A model generated the notes under the pieces. It saw only the letters and a list, made by a program, of their open reading frames with translations, was not told the origin of the DNA and ran no database searches. This document shows, in pieces, positions 15,068-23,463 of a DNA stretch of 45,873 nt. Made by a program: the position numbers and the translations under genes. The stretch lies in assembly GCA_034007745.1 (NCBI GenBank), contig JAVEQI010000029.1, forward strand, positions 1 through 45,873. The letters are read 5' to 3'. The stretch comes from Desulforapulum sp034007745 (GTDB taxonomy: Bacteria > Desulfobacterota > Desulfobacteria > Desulfobacterales > Desulfobacteraceae). Within the stretch, counting starts at the first letter, position 1. The number at the start of each line of letters is the position of its first letter.

Positions 15068-15919
15068 CTTACCAATCCACTCATTAACCCTGTCAGGATT
15101 CTCACTTATCCATCTTTTTGCAGAATCATATGGTTGAGCACCTTCTGCGTTCCACCCCATCTGCTGACCTATTTCGGCAAGTGTCCAGTGGAAGTTATCA
15201 AGAAAATTATAAACTTCCGGCATATCTTCTTTCAGCCCCTTGCGAACAAAGGTTAAAATCTCTTCTGCTCCACCGTAGACCCCTTTGGGATCTTCGAGGT
15301 ATTTGAGGTCCCACCTTGCAAACTTCCAGTGTGGTGTCCAGCCGGTCACAACTACCCACTCATTGTTTTTGATCTTGTTGGCAAGGGTTGCCGTCATCAT
15401 CGCACCACTTGAATCTATAAGCTTAAACTTGCTAAGGTTGTATTCCTCAAGGGCTTTCTCTGTTGCACTCATGATACCGGCACCGGGATCAATACCAATA
15501 ATTCTTCCACCAAACTTGTCTGCGTTTGCGTTCATCTCTTCAATTGAATTAATGGTGACATATTTTGGTACAACAAGGCCAATGCCTGCTCCTGCACAGT
15601 TGGGGCCAAGATTAACGACCTTGTCCTTCATGCTTTTTACATAATGGGCATGGGTGATAGGGAGCCATGCTGTTGTTAAGGCGTCGATATCACCTATTTC
15701 AAGTGCTTTCCACATGGCGGCAGCACTCACCGGTATAAGTTCAACATCATAACCCATTTTTTCCTGGAGCACCGCCTGGACTGTACTGCTGGATGCAGTT
15801 GCACAGGCCCATTCAACATAGCCTATTCTAACTTTTTTCTTTCCGGCCATGGCAGGTGAACCAAACCCTGCGACTATAAAAAGTGTCGCTAAAATGATTG
15901 CGAATAATCTTGTTTTCAT
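15065..15919 (-). CDS. proX: glycine betaine/proline ABC transporter, substrate-binding protein
   Basis: This 284-residue periplasmic protein binds an osmolyte for the ProVW importer. It has a Sec signal peptide (MKTRLFAIILATLFIVAGFGSP, cleavage near AMA-GKK) and an OpuAC-type domain rich in tryptophan: VEWACATA, TAWLPITHAHY and VTGWTPHWKFARWDLKYLEDP, consistent with an aromatic cage for a trimethylammonium group. Start 15919 follows GTGGAGGAAAGT; an upstream in-frame GTG (15931) is part of that ribosome site. It is last in the operon proV-proW-proX, 58 bp after proW. The chain ends at a TAG inside a heptamer array. Choline or proline betaine are alternative ligands. Confidence 0.9.
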   Translation of the reverse strand: MKTRLFAIILATLFIVAGFGSPAMAGKKKVRIGYVEWACATASSSTVQAVLQEKMGYDVELIPVSAAAMWKALEIGDIDALTTAWLPITHAHYVKSMKDKVVNLGPNCAGAGIGLVVPKYVTINSIEEMNANADKFGGRIIGIDPGAGIMSATEKALEEYNLSKFKLIDSSGAMMTATLANKIKNNEWVVVTGWTPHWKFARWDLKYLEDPKGVYGGAEEILTFVRKGLKEDMPEVYNFLDNFHWTLAEIGQQMGWNAEGAQPYDSAKRWISENPDRVNEWIGK

Positions 15920-15977
15920 ACTTTCCTCCACAAATTTAATTCTTTATTAATATTCAGAAACCCTTCCGGGTGTTCTG

Positions 15978-16811
15978 TTACTGCTTTTGTTCTCCAAACT
16001 GCTGCATAACTCTGTCAAGTATGATGGCAACTATGACAATGCCCAGACCCGCCTCAAAACCACGACCCGGCTGGAGGCGCTGGATCGCCTTCCATACTTC
16101 GCCGCCAAGACCCCTTGCACCGATCATTGCTGCAATTACAACCATGGAAAGGGCCAGCATTATGGTCTGGTTTATACCGGCCATGATGGTCGGGGTGGCG
16201 ATGGGGATTTGAAGCTTGATCAGCTTCTGCCATTTTGTGCAGGCAAATGCATCTGCCGCCTCAACAAGCTCTGTTGGTACCTGATGTATGCCAAGGGATG
16301 TCAGCCTGATGGCAGGAGGAACTGAAAAGATAACCGTTGAAAAGATTGCCGCCACAGGTCCCAGCCCAAAAAATGGAATGGCAGGAATGAGGTATACAAA
16401 GGCCGGCATTGTCTGCATAAAATCAAGTATGGGCATGATAATGGTGTAAAAGGTTCTGTTCAATGCAGCCATGATCCCCAGGGGAACTCCAATCATGATG
16501 GAAACAAGGGTGGCAATGAGAACAAGGGCAATGGTGCTCATTGTAGGTTCCCATAATCCCATGTTCCAGATAAGCAGAAGCCCTATAAGGGAAAAAACCC
16601 CTAGTCCATAGCCTCTTTTCCTGGTGGCATACCAGGCTCCTGCGGAAATAATAAGGATCAGAACCATCGGGTTAAAAAACATGAACGAGCTTACAAGTAT
16701 ATCTATCCCCGCCTCTGTGACGGTTGAGATCCACTTTGTGATAAAAGAAAAATTATCAACCAAAAAGTTGATGGATCCCTCTATGACATCTCCAACCGGT
16801 ATTTTATACAT
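15978..16811 (-). CDS. proW: glycine betaine/proline ABC transporter, permease
   Basis: This 277-residue inner-membrane permease has six or so hydrophobic segments and the MetI-type permease region with the EAA-like cytoplasmic loop (LVEAADAFACTKWQKLIKLQIPIATPTIMAGI) that docks on the ATPase. The N terminus (MYKIPVGDVIEGSINFLVDNF) resembles ProW/OpuAB. The ATG is preceded by GGAGAGGAATAGAT and starts 2 bp after the proV stop codon, showing translational coupling. Role: the membrane channel of the osmoprotectant importer. Confidence 0.9.
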   Translation of the reverse strand: MYKIPVGDVIEGSINFLVDNFSFITKWISTVTEAGIDILVSSFMFFNPMVLILIISAGAWYATRKRGYGLGVFSLIGLLLIWNMGLWEPTMSTIALVLIATLVSIMIGVPLGIMAALNRTFYTIIMPILDFMQTMPAFVYLIPAIPFFGLGPVAAIFSTVIFSVPPAIRLTSLGIHQVPTELVEAADAFACTKWQKLIKLQIPIATPTIMAGINQTIMLALSMVVIAAMIGARGLGGEVWKAIQRLQPGRGFEAGLGIVIVAIILDRVMQQFGEQKQ

Positions 16812-16813
16812 AT

Positions 16814-18025
16814 CTATTCCTCTCCTTCCTGGATTGTCTGCCAGTCCATGTTGTCGGAAAGGCCGGTAAACAGCGAGGTCTTTGTGATCACTCCCACAAG
16901 CTTTCCCTTTTCATTGACAACGGCAATGGGATAGGGCTTTTCGTTAATAACGTTAAAAAGTTTGTTTGCCGGGGTATCACGGGTGACAACAGTGTGATCC
17001 TCTCGTATGAAGGAATGAAGATCTTTTTCCCCTTTTTTGTTTGCAGATACAGCATCTTCTATGGTCACAACCCCTTTGAGCCTCTTGTCCTTGCGGACAA
17101 ACAGATAGTCTGACCCTGATTTTTTCATTCGGTGTATGGCAGTCTTGGGGCCGTCCGTTTCATAGTAGGAAAGCTCCAGAGGTTTGACCATGACATTCTC
17201 AGCCGTAATAACTTTGGACATGTCCACATCTTCGACAAATTTGGCAACATAATCATTTGCCGGATTTGTCAGGATTTCTTCTGCAGTACCCTGCTGAACA
17301 ATAACACCATCTTTCATGAGGATAATCCTGTCCCCGAGTTTCAGGGCCTCATCAAGATCATGACTTACAAAAAGTATGGTCTTCTGCATCTCTTCCTGAA
17401 GTGCCAGAAGCTCATCCTGCATGTCCCTTCTGATCAAGGGATCCAGAGCACTGAACGCCTCATCCATGAGCATTATGTCTGCATCAAGGGCCAGAGCCCG
17501 GGCAAGGCCGACCCGCTGCTGCATGCCGCCGGACAGCTGGTCAGGATAAGAATCCTCCCATCCTTTCAGGCCAACCTGTTCCAAAGCTTTTAATGCGGCT
17601 TTTGTCCGTTCTTCAGTGTCAACTTTTTTTACTTCAAGGCCGAATTCTGTATTTTGAAGAACCGTTCTATGGGGGAACAGGGCGAAATTTTGAAAGACCA
17701 TACCTAAATGATCAAGTCTGCACTGGCGTAATTCGTTGATGGAAAGCTTTGTGATGTCTTTGCCGTCAACAAAAACTTTTCCTGCAGTAGGATCGATCAG
17801 CCGGTTGATAAGGCGGATCAAGGTTGATTTCCCACTGCCGGAAAGTCCCATGATGACGACAATTTCGCCCTCGTTTGCGTAAAAAGAGGCATTGGCTACA
17901 CCCACACCCATACCGGTTTCATCCATAATTTCGCCCTTGGTTTTTCCCTGTTTAAGGAGTTCAACCCCCTTTTCAGGGTCAGGTCCAAAGACCTTGTACA
18001 GGTTTTCAACTCTTACTTTTTCCAT
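16814..18025 (-). CDS. proV: glycine betaine/proline ABC transporter, ATP-binding protein with CBS domains
   Basis: This 403-residue ATPase powers the importer. It begins with the ProV-type helical insert (GVELLKQGKTKGEIMDETG), then Walker A GLSGSGKST, Q-loop VFQNFALFPHRTV, signature LSGGMQQRVGLARAL, Walker B DIMLMDEAFSALDP and switch His in LFVSHDLDEAL. Two CBS domains occupy the C-terminal third (about 280-400, with LFVRKDKRLKGVVTIED and PIAVVNEKGKLVGVITK), as in osmotically gated OpuA systems. Start 18025 follows AGGAGAATA; an in-frame upstream start (18076) lacks a ribosome site. It is first in the operon, downstream of a MarR-type gene in the same direction. Confidence 0.93.
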   Translation of the reverse strand: MEKVRVENLYKVFGPDPEKGVELLKQGKTKGEIMDETGMGVGVANASFYANEGEIVVIMGLSGSGKSTLIRLINRLIDPTAGKVFVDGKDITKLSINELRQCRLDHLGMVFQNFALFPHRTVLQNTEFGLEVKKVDTEERTKAALKALEQVGLKGWEDSYPDQLSGGMQQRVGLARALALDADIMLMDEAFSALDPLIRRDMQDELLALQEEMQKTILFVSHDLDEALKLGDRIILMKDGVIVQQGTAEEILTNPANDYVAKFVEDVDMSKVITAENVMVKPLELSYYETDGPKTAIHRMKKSGSDYLFVRKDKRLKGVVTIEDAVSANKKGEKDLHSFIREDHTVVTRDTPANKLFNVINEKPYPIAVVNEKGKLVGVITKTSLFTGLSDNMDWQTIQEGEE

Positions 18026-18128
18026 TATTCTCCTGTTCCAATGTTTTTTTATTAGGAACTCAATCACAAGCGCCATAGCTGGCGGAGTTCCATTGTGCCT
18101 TGGCCGGAGGCCATTTCCCGCTCCGGTC

Positions 18129-18168
18129 GTGCCGATTTATTTTATTGTACTTAGAAATGACTCGGCAC
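18129..18168. promoter_or_regulatory. inverted repeat in the proV upstream region
   Basis: GTGCCGA (18129-18135) and TCGGCAC (18162-18168) flank an AT-rich 26-bp interval about 100 bp ahead of the proV start. It could be an operator or a leader hairpin. No factor is assigned; the neighbouring MarR-type protein is a candidate by proximity only. Confidence 0.3.
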
Positions 18169-18225
18169 TTTTAGAGATAATGCCCGTACTGCGTCATAAT
18201 TGCTGGTTGGTCATTGCTGATCAAA

Positions 18226-18717
18226 TTAATCCATGGGTTTTTCATCTATTAGACTAATAATTTGTCTCACTGCACTGGCGAGCTCTTCAACTCTTTCAGG
18301 TTTTATTTTTTTTAAATTAGCCCCTATTTTCTGCTCATAGGGATCGATCAGGAACTCTTCAATTTCCTTTCCCTGCTCGGTTAAACTTATCAGATAAATT
18401 CGACGATCATTTTTTTTTCTGATGCGTTCAACAAGTTTCTTTTTTTCAAGGCGGTCAATGATACCTGTGATATTGGAGGGGGTAACAAATAGTTTTCTGC
18501 TCAGTTCAGCTGAAGAAAGGGAACCATTTGCTGCAAGGATTTTTACCACTTTGTTCTGGGAAAGGGTAAGATCACAGGCTTTACTTTTCTTTAAGGGGTA
18601 TATATATGCAGTCCTTATCAATTCTTGAATCGACTCTATAAGTTTGTTTATTTCAGCTGAATTTTCTTCGATCATTGGTGTATCTACTCTGTTAAAAGAC
18701 AATAAAACCTGACACAT
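18226..18717 (-). CDS. MarR-family transcriptional regulator
   Basis: This protein of about 150-163 residues has a winged-helix core: LTLSQNKVVKILAANGSLSSAELSRKLFVTPSNITGIIDRLEKKKLVERIRKKNDRRIYLISLTEQG, with the recognition helix (TPSNITGIIDRL) and the wing arginines (NDRR) typical of MarR. Flanking helices would form the dimer interface. It is codirectional with proVWX, 200 bp upstream, so it probably controls osmolyte uptake, much as GbsR/OpcR-type regulators act in Bacillus (analogy). The start is uncertain: ATG 18717 or ATG 18675; neither has a strong ribosome site. Confidence 0.82.
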   Translation of the reverse strand: MCQVLLSFNRVDTPMIEENSAEINKLIESIQELIRTAYIYPLKKSKACDLTLSQNKVVKILAANGSLSSAELSRKLFVTPSNITGIIDRLEKKKLVERIRKKNDRRIYLISLTEQGKEIEEFLIDPYEQKIGANLKKIKPERVEELASAVRQIISLIDEKPMD

Positions 18718-18750
18718 GCTACTTTCAGGCAACGATAAATATTTTGTTAC

Positions 18751-18778
18751 ATACTAAAGAAATCCCATCAATTGTCAA
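18751..18778 (-). promoter_or_regulatory. candidate promoter of the MarR-type gene
   Basis: On the minus strand TTGACA (18778-18773) and TAGTAT (18756-18751) are 16 bp apart. A transcript would begin near 18744 and leave a short leader before the candidate start codons. Confidence 0.45.
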
Positions 18779-18996
18779 TGATTAAATGGTAATACCTTAA
18801 ATTGTTAATATGTTGATAATCAGTATGCTTCCATATTCGGGTTGACCATTTGTTGGAGAAACTTATTAGTGAATGGGCTTGGTCAGGGAATTAAACCTTT
18901 GATTTCGCTAATACTTTTTTCTTGATTTTGAGTCAACAGACATGACAATCAACTCAGGTTTTGAGTCGATAAATAAATGAAGGATTTAACGTATCA

Positions 18997-19150
18997 ATGG
19001 AATATATCTGGCAAAAAAACTGGCCTGATTTTACCTGGGACAGTTATCTCTTGTTGAAGCCCCTCGGTGATGTTCGATTCAATCAAGGGGCATTGAGTGT
19101 CCAGGTGCGGAACTGGCTGGGTATGGATGTTCAGCTGTATGATCAAGGCC
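18997..19150 (+). pseudogene. Fic-family protein, N-terminal stub (DUF4172)
   Basis: From ATG 18997 the frame reads YIWQKNWPDFTWD, then a VRFNQGAL segment and a LG.D motif. This is the pattern of the DUF4172 N-terminal domain of Fic adenylyltransferase-type proteins. The match fades after about 45 residues, and the frame then runs antisense through the 3' end of the helicase gene. GAAGGA precedes the ATG. The Fic core with its HPFx[D/E]GNGR motif is absent. It is a broken gene, probably truncated by the rearrangement that brought in the helicase 3' end. Confidence 0.6.
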
Positions 19151-19166
19151 AGATTAAGGACTGCAC

Positions 19167-20576
19167 CTATTTTTTACGTTTGGATCTGCCTTTTTGCAAC
19201 GATTTCCGGGGTTCTGATTTTGACTTTATTTTCGAACCTGGTTTCGAGCTTGGTTTTGACCTTGATTTTGAGTTGGATTCTGATATTAACTTGGACTTGG
19301 AGTTTGATTTGGATTCTTGTCCGGCTTTAGTGCCTTTTTTTGAAGCACTTCTTTTTTCAACAATCTTGCGTAGGTCTTTGTCCGCCCTTTGTTCGCTTTT
19401 CTCACTGCCCGGTCGCAGCAGGACAAAATCAGGAACTGCACTGTCCAGGGTGTACCCCTTGACAGTTTCAACAGGTATCTTCTGATTTAAGAGACCTTCA
19501 ATTGCCCCAAGGCTTTGCTTTTCCTCCGGGCTCACCAGGGATATGGCAACACCTTTTTCCCCTGCACGGCCCGTGCGGCCGATGCGGTGAACATAATCCT
19601 CGGCAACTGACGGCATATCATAGTTGACAACATGGGGAAGCCCTGTGATGTCAAGCCCCCTTGCCGCCACATCCGTTGCAACAAGGATGCGGATCTCACC
19701 GTTTTTAAACTCCTTTAATGTGCGGGTTCTAAAGGACTGACTCTTATTACCGTGGAGGGCTGCTACGGAAATTTTAACCTGGGCAAGGCGTTCGACAAGC
19801 TTGTTTGCCCCGTGCTTTGTGCGGACAAAGACCAGGACCTGATGCCAGTCACTCCTGGTAATCAGGTGAAGGAGAAGTTCAAATTTCCCGGATTTATCGA
19901 CCAGGTGAACCTTCTGGGCCACAAACTCAGCGGCCGTGGTGTTGGGTGTCACCTCGATCTGTTCGGGATCTTTGAGCATTTTTTCTGCAAGTTCCCTGAC
20001 CTGCCGGGTATAGGTGGCGGAAAAGAGCATGGTCTGACGATCGTCCGGCACCAGGGCCAGGATCTTGGAAATTTCGTCGTGGAACCCGAGATCCAGCATC
20101 CTGTCGGCCTCGTCAAACACAAGAAATTCTATCTTTGAGAGTTTCACATCCCGGTTAAAGGAGGCAAGGTCTAAAAGCCTTCCCGGGGTTGCCACCAGGA
20201 TATCCACCCCCCTTTTCAGCCGGTCAATCTGGGGGTTGACATTCACCCCGCCATATACAACGGTGCAGCGAAGGGCGACACGCCGGGCATAGGCCTTGAT
20301 GCTTTCCCCCACCTGGAGGGCAAGTTCCCTTGTGGGAGTCAGAACAAGGGCCCGGGGATGACGCCTGTTGCTGGCAATTTTCCCGGCCAGAATCTCAACC
20401 ATGGGAAGGGCAAAGGCGTCTGTTTTTCCAGTTCCGGTCTGGGCCCTGGCAAGTATGTCCCGACCGTTTAAGATCGCGGGAATAGCCTTGGTTTGAACGG
20501 GGGTGGGATCAACATACCCCTTGGTTTTAATCGCCTGGAGCAGTTCGGCCCGGAGGCCAAATTCATCAAATCTCAT
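19167..20576 (-). CDS. DEAD-box ATP-dependent RNA helicase, RhlE-like
   Basis: This 469-residue cytoplasmic helicase remodels RNA. Motifs in order: F..FGL plus the Q motif (YVDPTPVQTKAIP), Walker A AQTGTGKTDAF, PTRELALQV, TPGRLLD, DEAD in VFDEADRMLD, SAT, VFVRTK, ARGLDI and HRIGRTGRAG. All are intact. The last 80 or so residues form a basic low-complexity tail of Lys, Ser and Arg with SKS-type repeats, usual for RNA-binding extensions but here very repetitive at the DNA level (19200-19330). AGGA precedes ATG 20576. Likely roles are ribosome assembly or cold adaptation, by family analogy. Confidence 0.93.
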   Translation of the reverse strand: MRFDEFGLRAELLQAIKTKGYVDPTPVQTKAIPAILNGRDILARAQTGTGKTDAFALPMVEILAGKIASNRRHPRALVLTPTRELALQVGESIKAYARRVALRCTVVYGGVNVNPQIDRLKRGVDILVATPGRLLDLASFNRDVKLSKIEFLVFDEADRMLDLGFHDEISKILALVPDDRQTMLFSATYTRQVRELAEKMLKDPEQIEVTPNTTAAEFVAQKVHLVDKSGKFELLLHLITRSDWHQVLVFVRTKHGANKLVERLAQVKISVAALHGNKSQSFRTRTLKEFKNGEIRILVATDVAARGLDITGLPHVVNYDMPSVAEDYVHRIGRTGRAGEKGVAISLVSPEEKQSLGAIEGLLNQKIPVETVKGYTLDSAVPDFVLLRPGSEKSEQRADKDLRKIVEKRSASKKGTKAGQESKSNSKSKLISESNSKSRSKPSSKPGSKIKSKSEPRKSLQKGRSKRKK

Positions 20577-20821
20577 AAAATATCCTGATCGTTAAAGCGG
20601 ACCCGCAAAAACTGCCAGTCTGCGTAGAAGTAGTAAAACTTCAGGACTTATACCACAGTTCCAGGGTTCCGAACCAATGATTTCTTATGAACCAGTAAAC
20701 TCAACCTCTAATAAGGTCAATTTTAGCACGCTCTATCTCCTGCATACGGGTGCCCTTGCGGATAACCGACCCGGTTCTCCCGAAAAACAGACCCAAAAAA
20801 CTTGATATTCGAGTTTTAAAG
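20577..20821. other. gene-free spacer
   Basis: The 348 bp between the helicase and the ferritin-like gene contain no supported coding frame, RNA gene or strong repeat. The only clear signal is the promoter at 20822-20851 near its right end. Confidence 0.6.
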
Positions 20822-20851
20822 TTGTCATAAAAGCCTGGGACCAGCTATAAT
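20822..20851 (+). promoter_or_regulatory. sigma-70-type promoter of the ferritin-like gene
   Basis: TTGTCA (20822-20827) and a perfect TATAAT (20846-20851) are 18 bp apart. The transcript would start near 20858, about 67 nt before ATG 20925. Confidence 0.7.
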
Positions 20852-20924
20852 CTCTATATGAATTTACCCTTGGATGGAGCTACCCATCCCCAACATTTGA
20901 ATTCGAAAGGATAAGGACCGTAAA

Positions 20925-21398
20925 ATGTTTTCCATATCTGAAATTATCGCACTTGCCGTCAGGATCGAAAAAAATGCAGAAGAAACCTATCGCAAAGCCA
21001 TGGAGCAATCTCAAAATGTGGAGGTAAAAGAACTCCTCGCATGGATGGCGAATGAGGAAAAGGAGCATGGGGCCTGGTTTGCCTCTCTTGAAGAGAAAAT
21101 CGGGAATCTCAAGAAAAAGCCGAAGGAGAATCCCATGGAAATGGATGAAGATTTTATTTCCAACCTCATTGGAAAACAGGCCTTTTCCCTTGGAGAGACT
21201 GATTTTTCCACCATTCAAGACACAGAGCAGCTCAAAGGGATATTCATTGAACTTGAGAACGATACGATTCTGTTTTATGAGCTGCTGAAAACTTTTATCT
21301 CCCATGGCCCGACACTGGAGCATCTGCAAACGATCATAAACGAGGAAAAGGACCACATCGAACAACTGGAAAAAACTCCCATGGATTTTTTTACCTGA
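20925..21398 (+). CDS. ferritin-like/rubrerythrin-type diiron protein
   Basis: This 157-residue helical protein has two repeats of the diiron ligand pattern: E14..E18 with the NEEKEHGAWF segment in the first half, and ELENDTILFYELL with INEEKDHIEQLE in the second, the E(6-7)Y and ExxH spacing of the rubrerythrin ferritin-like domain. It lacks the C-terminal rubredoxin iron-sulfur domain with its CxxC pairs. Such proteins handle peroxide or iron in anaerobes. A good promoter lies upstream, and the nicotinamidase gene follows 47 bp downstream in the same direction. Confidence 0.8.
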   Translation: MFSISEIIALAVRIEKNAEETYRKAMEQSQNVEVKELLAWMANEEKEHGAWFASLEEKIGNLKKKPKENPMEMDEDFISNLIGKQAFSLGETDFSTIQDTEQLKGIFIELENDTILFYELLKTFISHGPTLEHLQTIINEEKDHIEQLEKTPMDFFT

Positions 21399-21445
21399 AC
21401 GATCAACCTGAATGAACAACTTGAACAATCGAGAGGAGAGAAAAA

Positions 21446-22114
21446 ATGAATGTTTCAAAAATTTCAGTCCCGGAAGCCCAAGCCGTCACCGGGGTTATCG
21501 TCGTGGATCTACAGGGCGACTTCACCACCCTGAAACAGGGAGCCCTTGCCGTGGAGGGCTCGGATAGAGCCTATGTTGAAAAGGTGAAACAGGTGACATT
21601 AAGCCTTAAAGAAAAAGGTTTCACACTGTTCGCAACCCAGGACTGGCACCCCCGGGACCATGTATCGTTCTTCACCAGCCACCCGGGGAAACAGCCGTTT
21701 GAAACTATCGAGATTGATGGAATCTCCCAGCTCCTCTGGCCTCCCCACTGTGTAAAGGAAAGTGAAAATGCCCGGCTTCTCATGGACGTATCCCTTTTTT
21801 TCAAGGTGGTTAAAAAGGGAACCAACAGGCTTTACGACAGCTACTCGGGATTCCAGGATCAGGGCGGTGCCCCAACCGAACTTGAAAGACTTATCAGGGA
21901 TGCCGGGCTCACCCGGCTCATCATCTACGGCCTTGCCACAGATTACTGTGTCAAGGCCACAGCCCTGGATGCTGCAAAAAGAGGATTTGAGGTGTTTGTC
22001 GTCAAGAACCTCAGCCGGGGTGTATCCATGGATACAACCGGGGCGTCCCTGGAAGAGATGGGGCAACACGGCATCAACATCATCACCATGAAAGAGCTCC
22101 AATCCACAACTTAA
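21446..22114 (+). CDS. pncA: nicotinamidase, isochorismatase superfamily
   Basis: This 222-residue cytoplasmic enzyme hydrolyses nicotinamide to nicotinate in NAD salvage. The catalytic triad is visible: Asp21 in VVDLQGDF, Lys in the FFKVVKKGTN segment, and Cys in GLATDYCVKATALDA. Metal ligands lie in TQDWHPRDHVSF. Length and motif order fit PncA. GAGGAGAG precedes ATG 21446. The neighbours are a ferritin-like protein and a toxin-antitoxin pair, neither of which bears on its role. Confidence 0.9.
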   Translation: MNVSKISVPEAQAVTGVIVVDLQGDFTTLKQGALAVEGSDRAYVEKVKQVTLSLKEKGFTLFATQDWHPRDHVSFFTSHPGKQPFETIEIDGISQLLWPPHCVKESENARLLMDVSLFFKVVKKGTNRLYDSYSGFQDQGGAPTELERLIRDAGLTRLIIYGLATDYCVKATALDAAKRGFEVFVVKNLSRGVSMDTTGASLEEMGQHGINIITMKELQSTT

Positions 22115-22182
22115 TATTTAAAAAGAATTGTTTAACAATGGCTTTAATTGTACAATCACAAGCACAATTAGGAGGTAACAAA

Positions 22183-22464
22183 ATGGACAAAATATCAAAC
22201 ATAATACCAGTCAGCGATTTAAGGCAGGATGCTGCCAAACTTTTGAAACAACTGCAAAACGACAAAAAACCTTTAATTATCACCCAGAGAGGAAGGGCAA
22301 CAGCCGTAATGCTCGGCGTCGATGCTTATGAAAAATTTGAAAAAGACAAAGAAATATTACGTTTGTTGACCAAGGGAGAACGGGAAATTGAAGCGGGTAT
22401 AGGATATGATCTGGATGCTATCCTTTTTGAAGCAGATTCATTCATAAAGAAGAAGCCTTTGTAA
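22183..22464 (+). CDS. type II antitoxin, Phd/YefM family
   Basis: This 93-residue protein has the N-terminal Phd/YefM DNA-binding fold: IIPVSDLRQDAAKLLKQLQ, PLIITQRGRATAVMLGVDAYEKF, followed by an acidic helical tail that would bind the toxin. It normally neutralises its toxin and represses its own operon. Start 22183 is set by AGGAGG eight bases ahead; an in-frame ATG at 22138 lacks one. The TAA stop overlaps the adjacent toxin frame by four bases. Confidence 0.85.
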   Translation: MDKISNIIPVSDLRQDAAKLLKQLQNDKKPLIITQRGRATAVMLGVDAYEKFEKDKEILRLLTKGEREIEAGIGYDLDAILFEADSFIKKKPL

Positions 22465-22751
22465 AGGTTATATTTACCCCCTCTGCCCGAACACAATTTC
22501 TTTCTGCGTTATCATATATTTACAATGACAAACCTTCGGCTGCTGTAAATTTTAAAAATCGTGTTGAAAAGACACTAAGAAGACTTGAAGACTTCCCAGA
22601 ATCTGGAAGAATTATACCGGAATTTCCAGAACTGTCATACCGTGAGGTAATAATCTCTCCATACCGATTTTTTTATAGAATAAAAGCTGATACAATATGG
22701 ATAATTGCTGTCTGGCATGGTGCACAACTCCCCAAAGAACCTGCGCATTAA
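22461..22751 (+). CDS. type II toxin, RelE/ParE family, no canonical start codon
   Basis: The frame from 22461 encodes 96 residues beginning VKVIFTPSARTQFL and containing ALSYIY, the RLEDFPESGRIIPEF segment, LSYREVIISPYRFFYRI and a final VWHGAQLP: a complete RelE/ParE-type toxin in size and motif order. The expected start position carries GTA instead of ATG or GTG, and no ATG, GTG or TTG occurs in frame before the upstream stop. The only known, rare alternative is ATT at 22440. Translation may use ATT, depend on coupling to the antitoxin, or be lost. The family is clear; activity is not. Confidence 0.75.
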   Translation, partial: VKVIFTPSARTQFLSALSYIYNDKPSAAVNFKNRVEKTLRRLEDFPESGRIIPEFPELSYREVIISPYRFFYRIKADTIWIIAVWHGAQLPKEPAH

Positions 22752-22842
22752 AAGCCATTGAATGGTTCTAAAAAAAGACGGTGAATTTGGGAAGAGCTAT
22801 AATGGTTGTCACTATAAAAGGGTTCTGATAGAATATTGCCCC

Positions 22843-23463
22843 ATGGAAAAAGATAAAAAAAACTTAAATCGACTGATCCTTGCCTCGCAATCCCCCCGAA
22901 GAAGTTATCTTCTTGAACAGGCGGGCATTTCTTTTGATGTGCTACCTGCCAACATTCAAGAGAAAATGATTGAGGGGGAACCCCCCGAATCCTATGTCCA
23001 ACGTCTGTCAAGGGAAAAGGCCGAATTCATAGCAGGCCGGCATCCCCAGCGATGGGTACTCGGGGCTGACACCGTCGTTGTGATCGACGACCGCCTCCTT
23101 GAAAAGCCGGATTCAATGGGAAGCGCCGTTGCCATGCTTAAACGCCTCAGCAATAGGACCCATACTGTGTATACGGGGTTCACCATCTGCTGCCTCGATA
23201 AAAATACGACCATCACAAGGGCCGTTGCTACACAGGTAAAATTTAAACAGCTCACCGACCGGGAAATAGAGTGGTATACAGCCACAGAAGAACCCTTTGA
23301 CAAGGCCGGAGCCTATGCCATCCAGGGACTTGGCACCTTTCTTGTCAAGAGTATCGATGGCTCCTACACAAACGTTGTGGGCCTTCCCGTATGCGAGGTG
23401 ATCGAAATACTTCTGGAACAGGGGGTAATTACCCTGTCAGAAATGGGAAATAACGATGAATGA
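22843..23463 (+). CDS. maf: Maf-type nucleoside triphosphate pyrophosphatase
   Basis: This 206-residue protein has the Maf signature LILASQSPRRSYLLEQAG near the N terminus, GADTVVVIDDRLLEKP and THTVYTGFTI in the middle, and AYAIQGLGTFLVKSIDGSYTNVVGLP toward the end, all conserved and in order. Maf proteins hydrolyse non-canonical or specific nucleoside triphosphates, which limits misincorporation; older names refer to septum inhibition. ATG 22843 gives a family-like start; an upstream in-frame start at 22762 would add 27 unlike residues. The 3' end overlaps yggS by eight bases. Confidence 0.9.
   Translation: MEKDKKNLNRLILASQSPRRSYLLEQAGISFDVLPANIQEKMIEGEPPESYVQRLSREKAEFIAGRHPQRWVLGADTVVVIDDRLLEKPDSMGSAVAMLKRLSNRTHTVYTGFTICCLDKNTTITRAVATQVKFKQLTDREIEWYTATEEPFDKAGAYAIQGLGTFLVKSIDGSYTNVVGLPVCEVIEILLEQGVITLSEMGNNDE

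Noticed and set aside
18997..19485. Whole 162-codon frame as one gene
   Set aside because: After about codon 50 it is the complement of the helicase tail, and its Asp/Phe/Leu repeats mirror the Lys/Ser codons; only the Fic-like start is kept.
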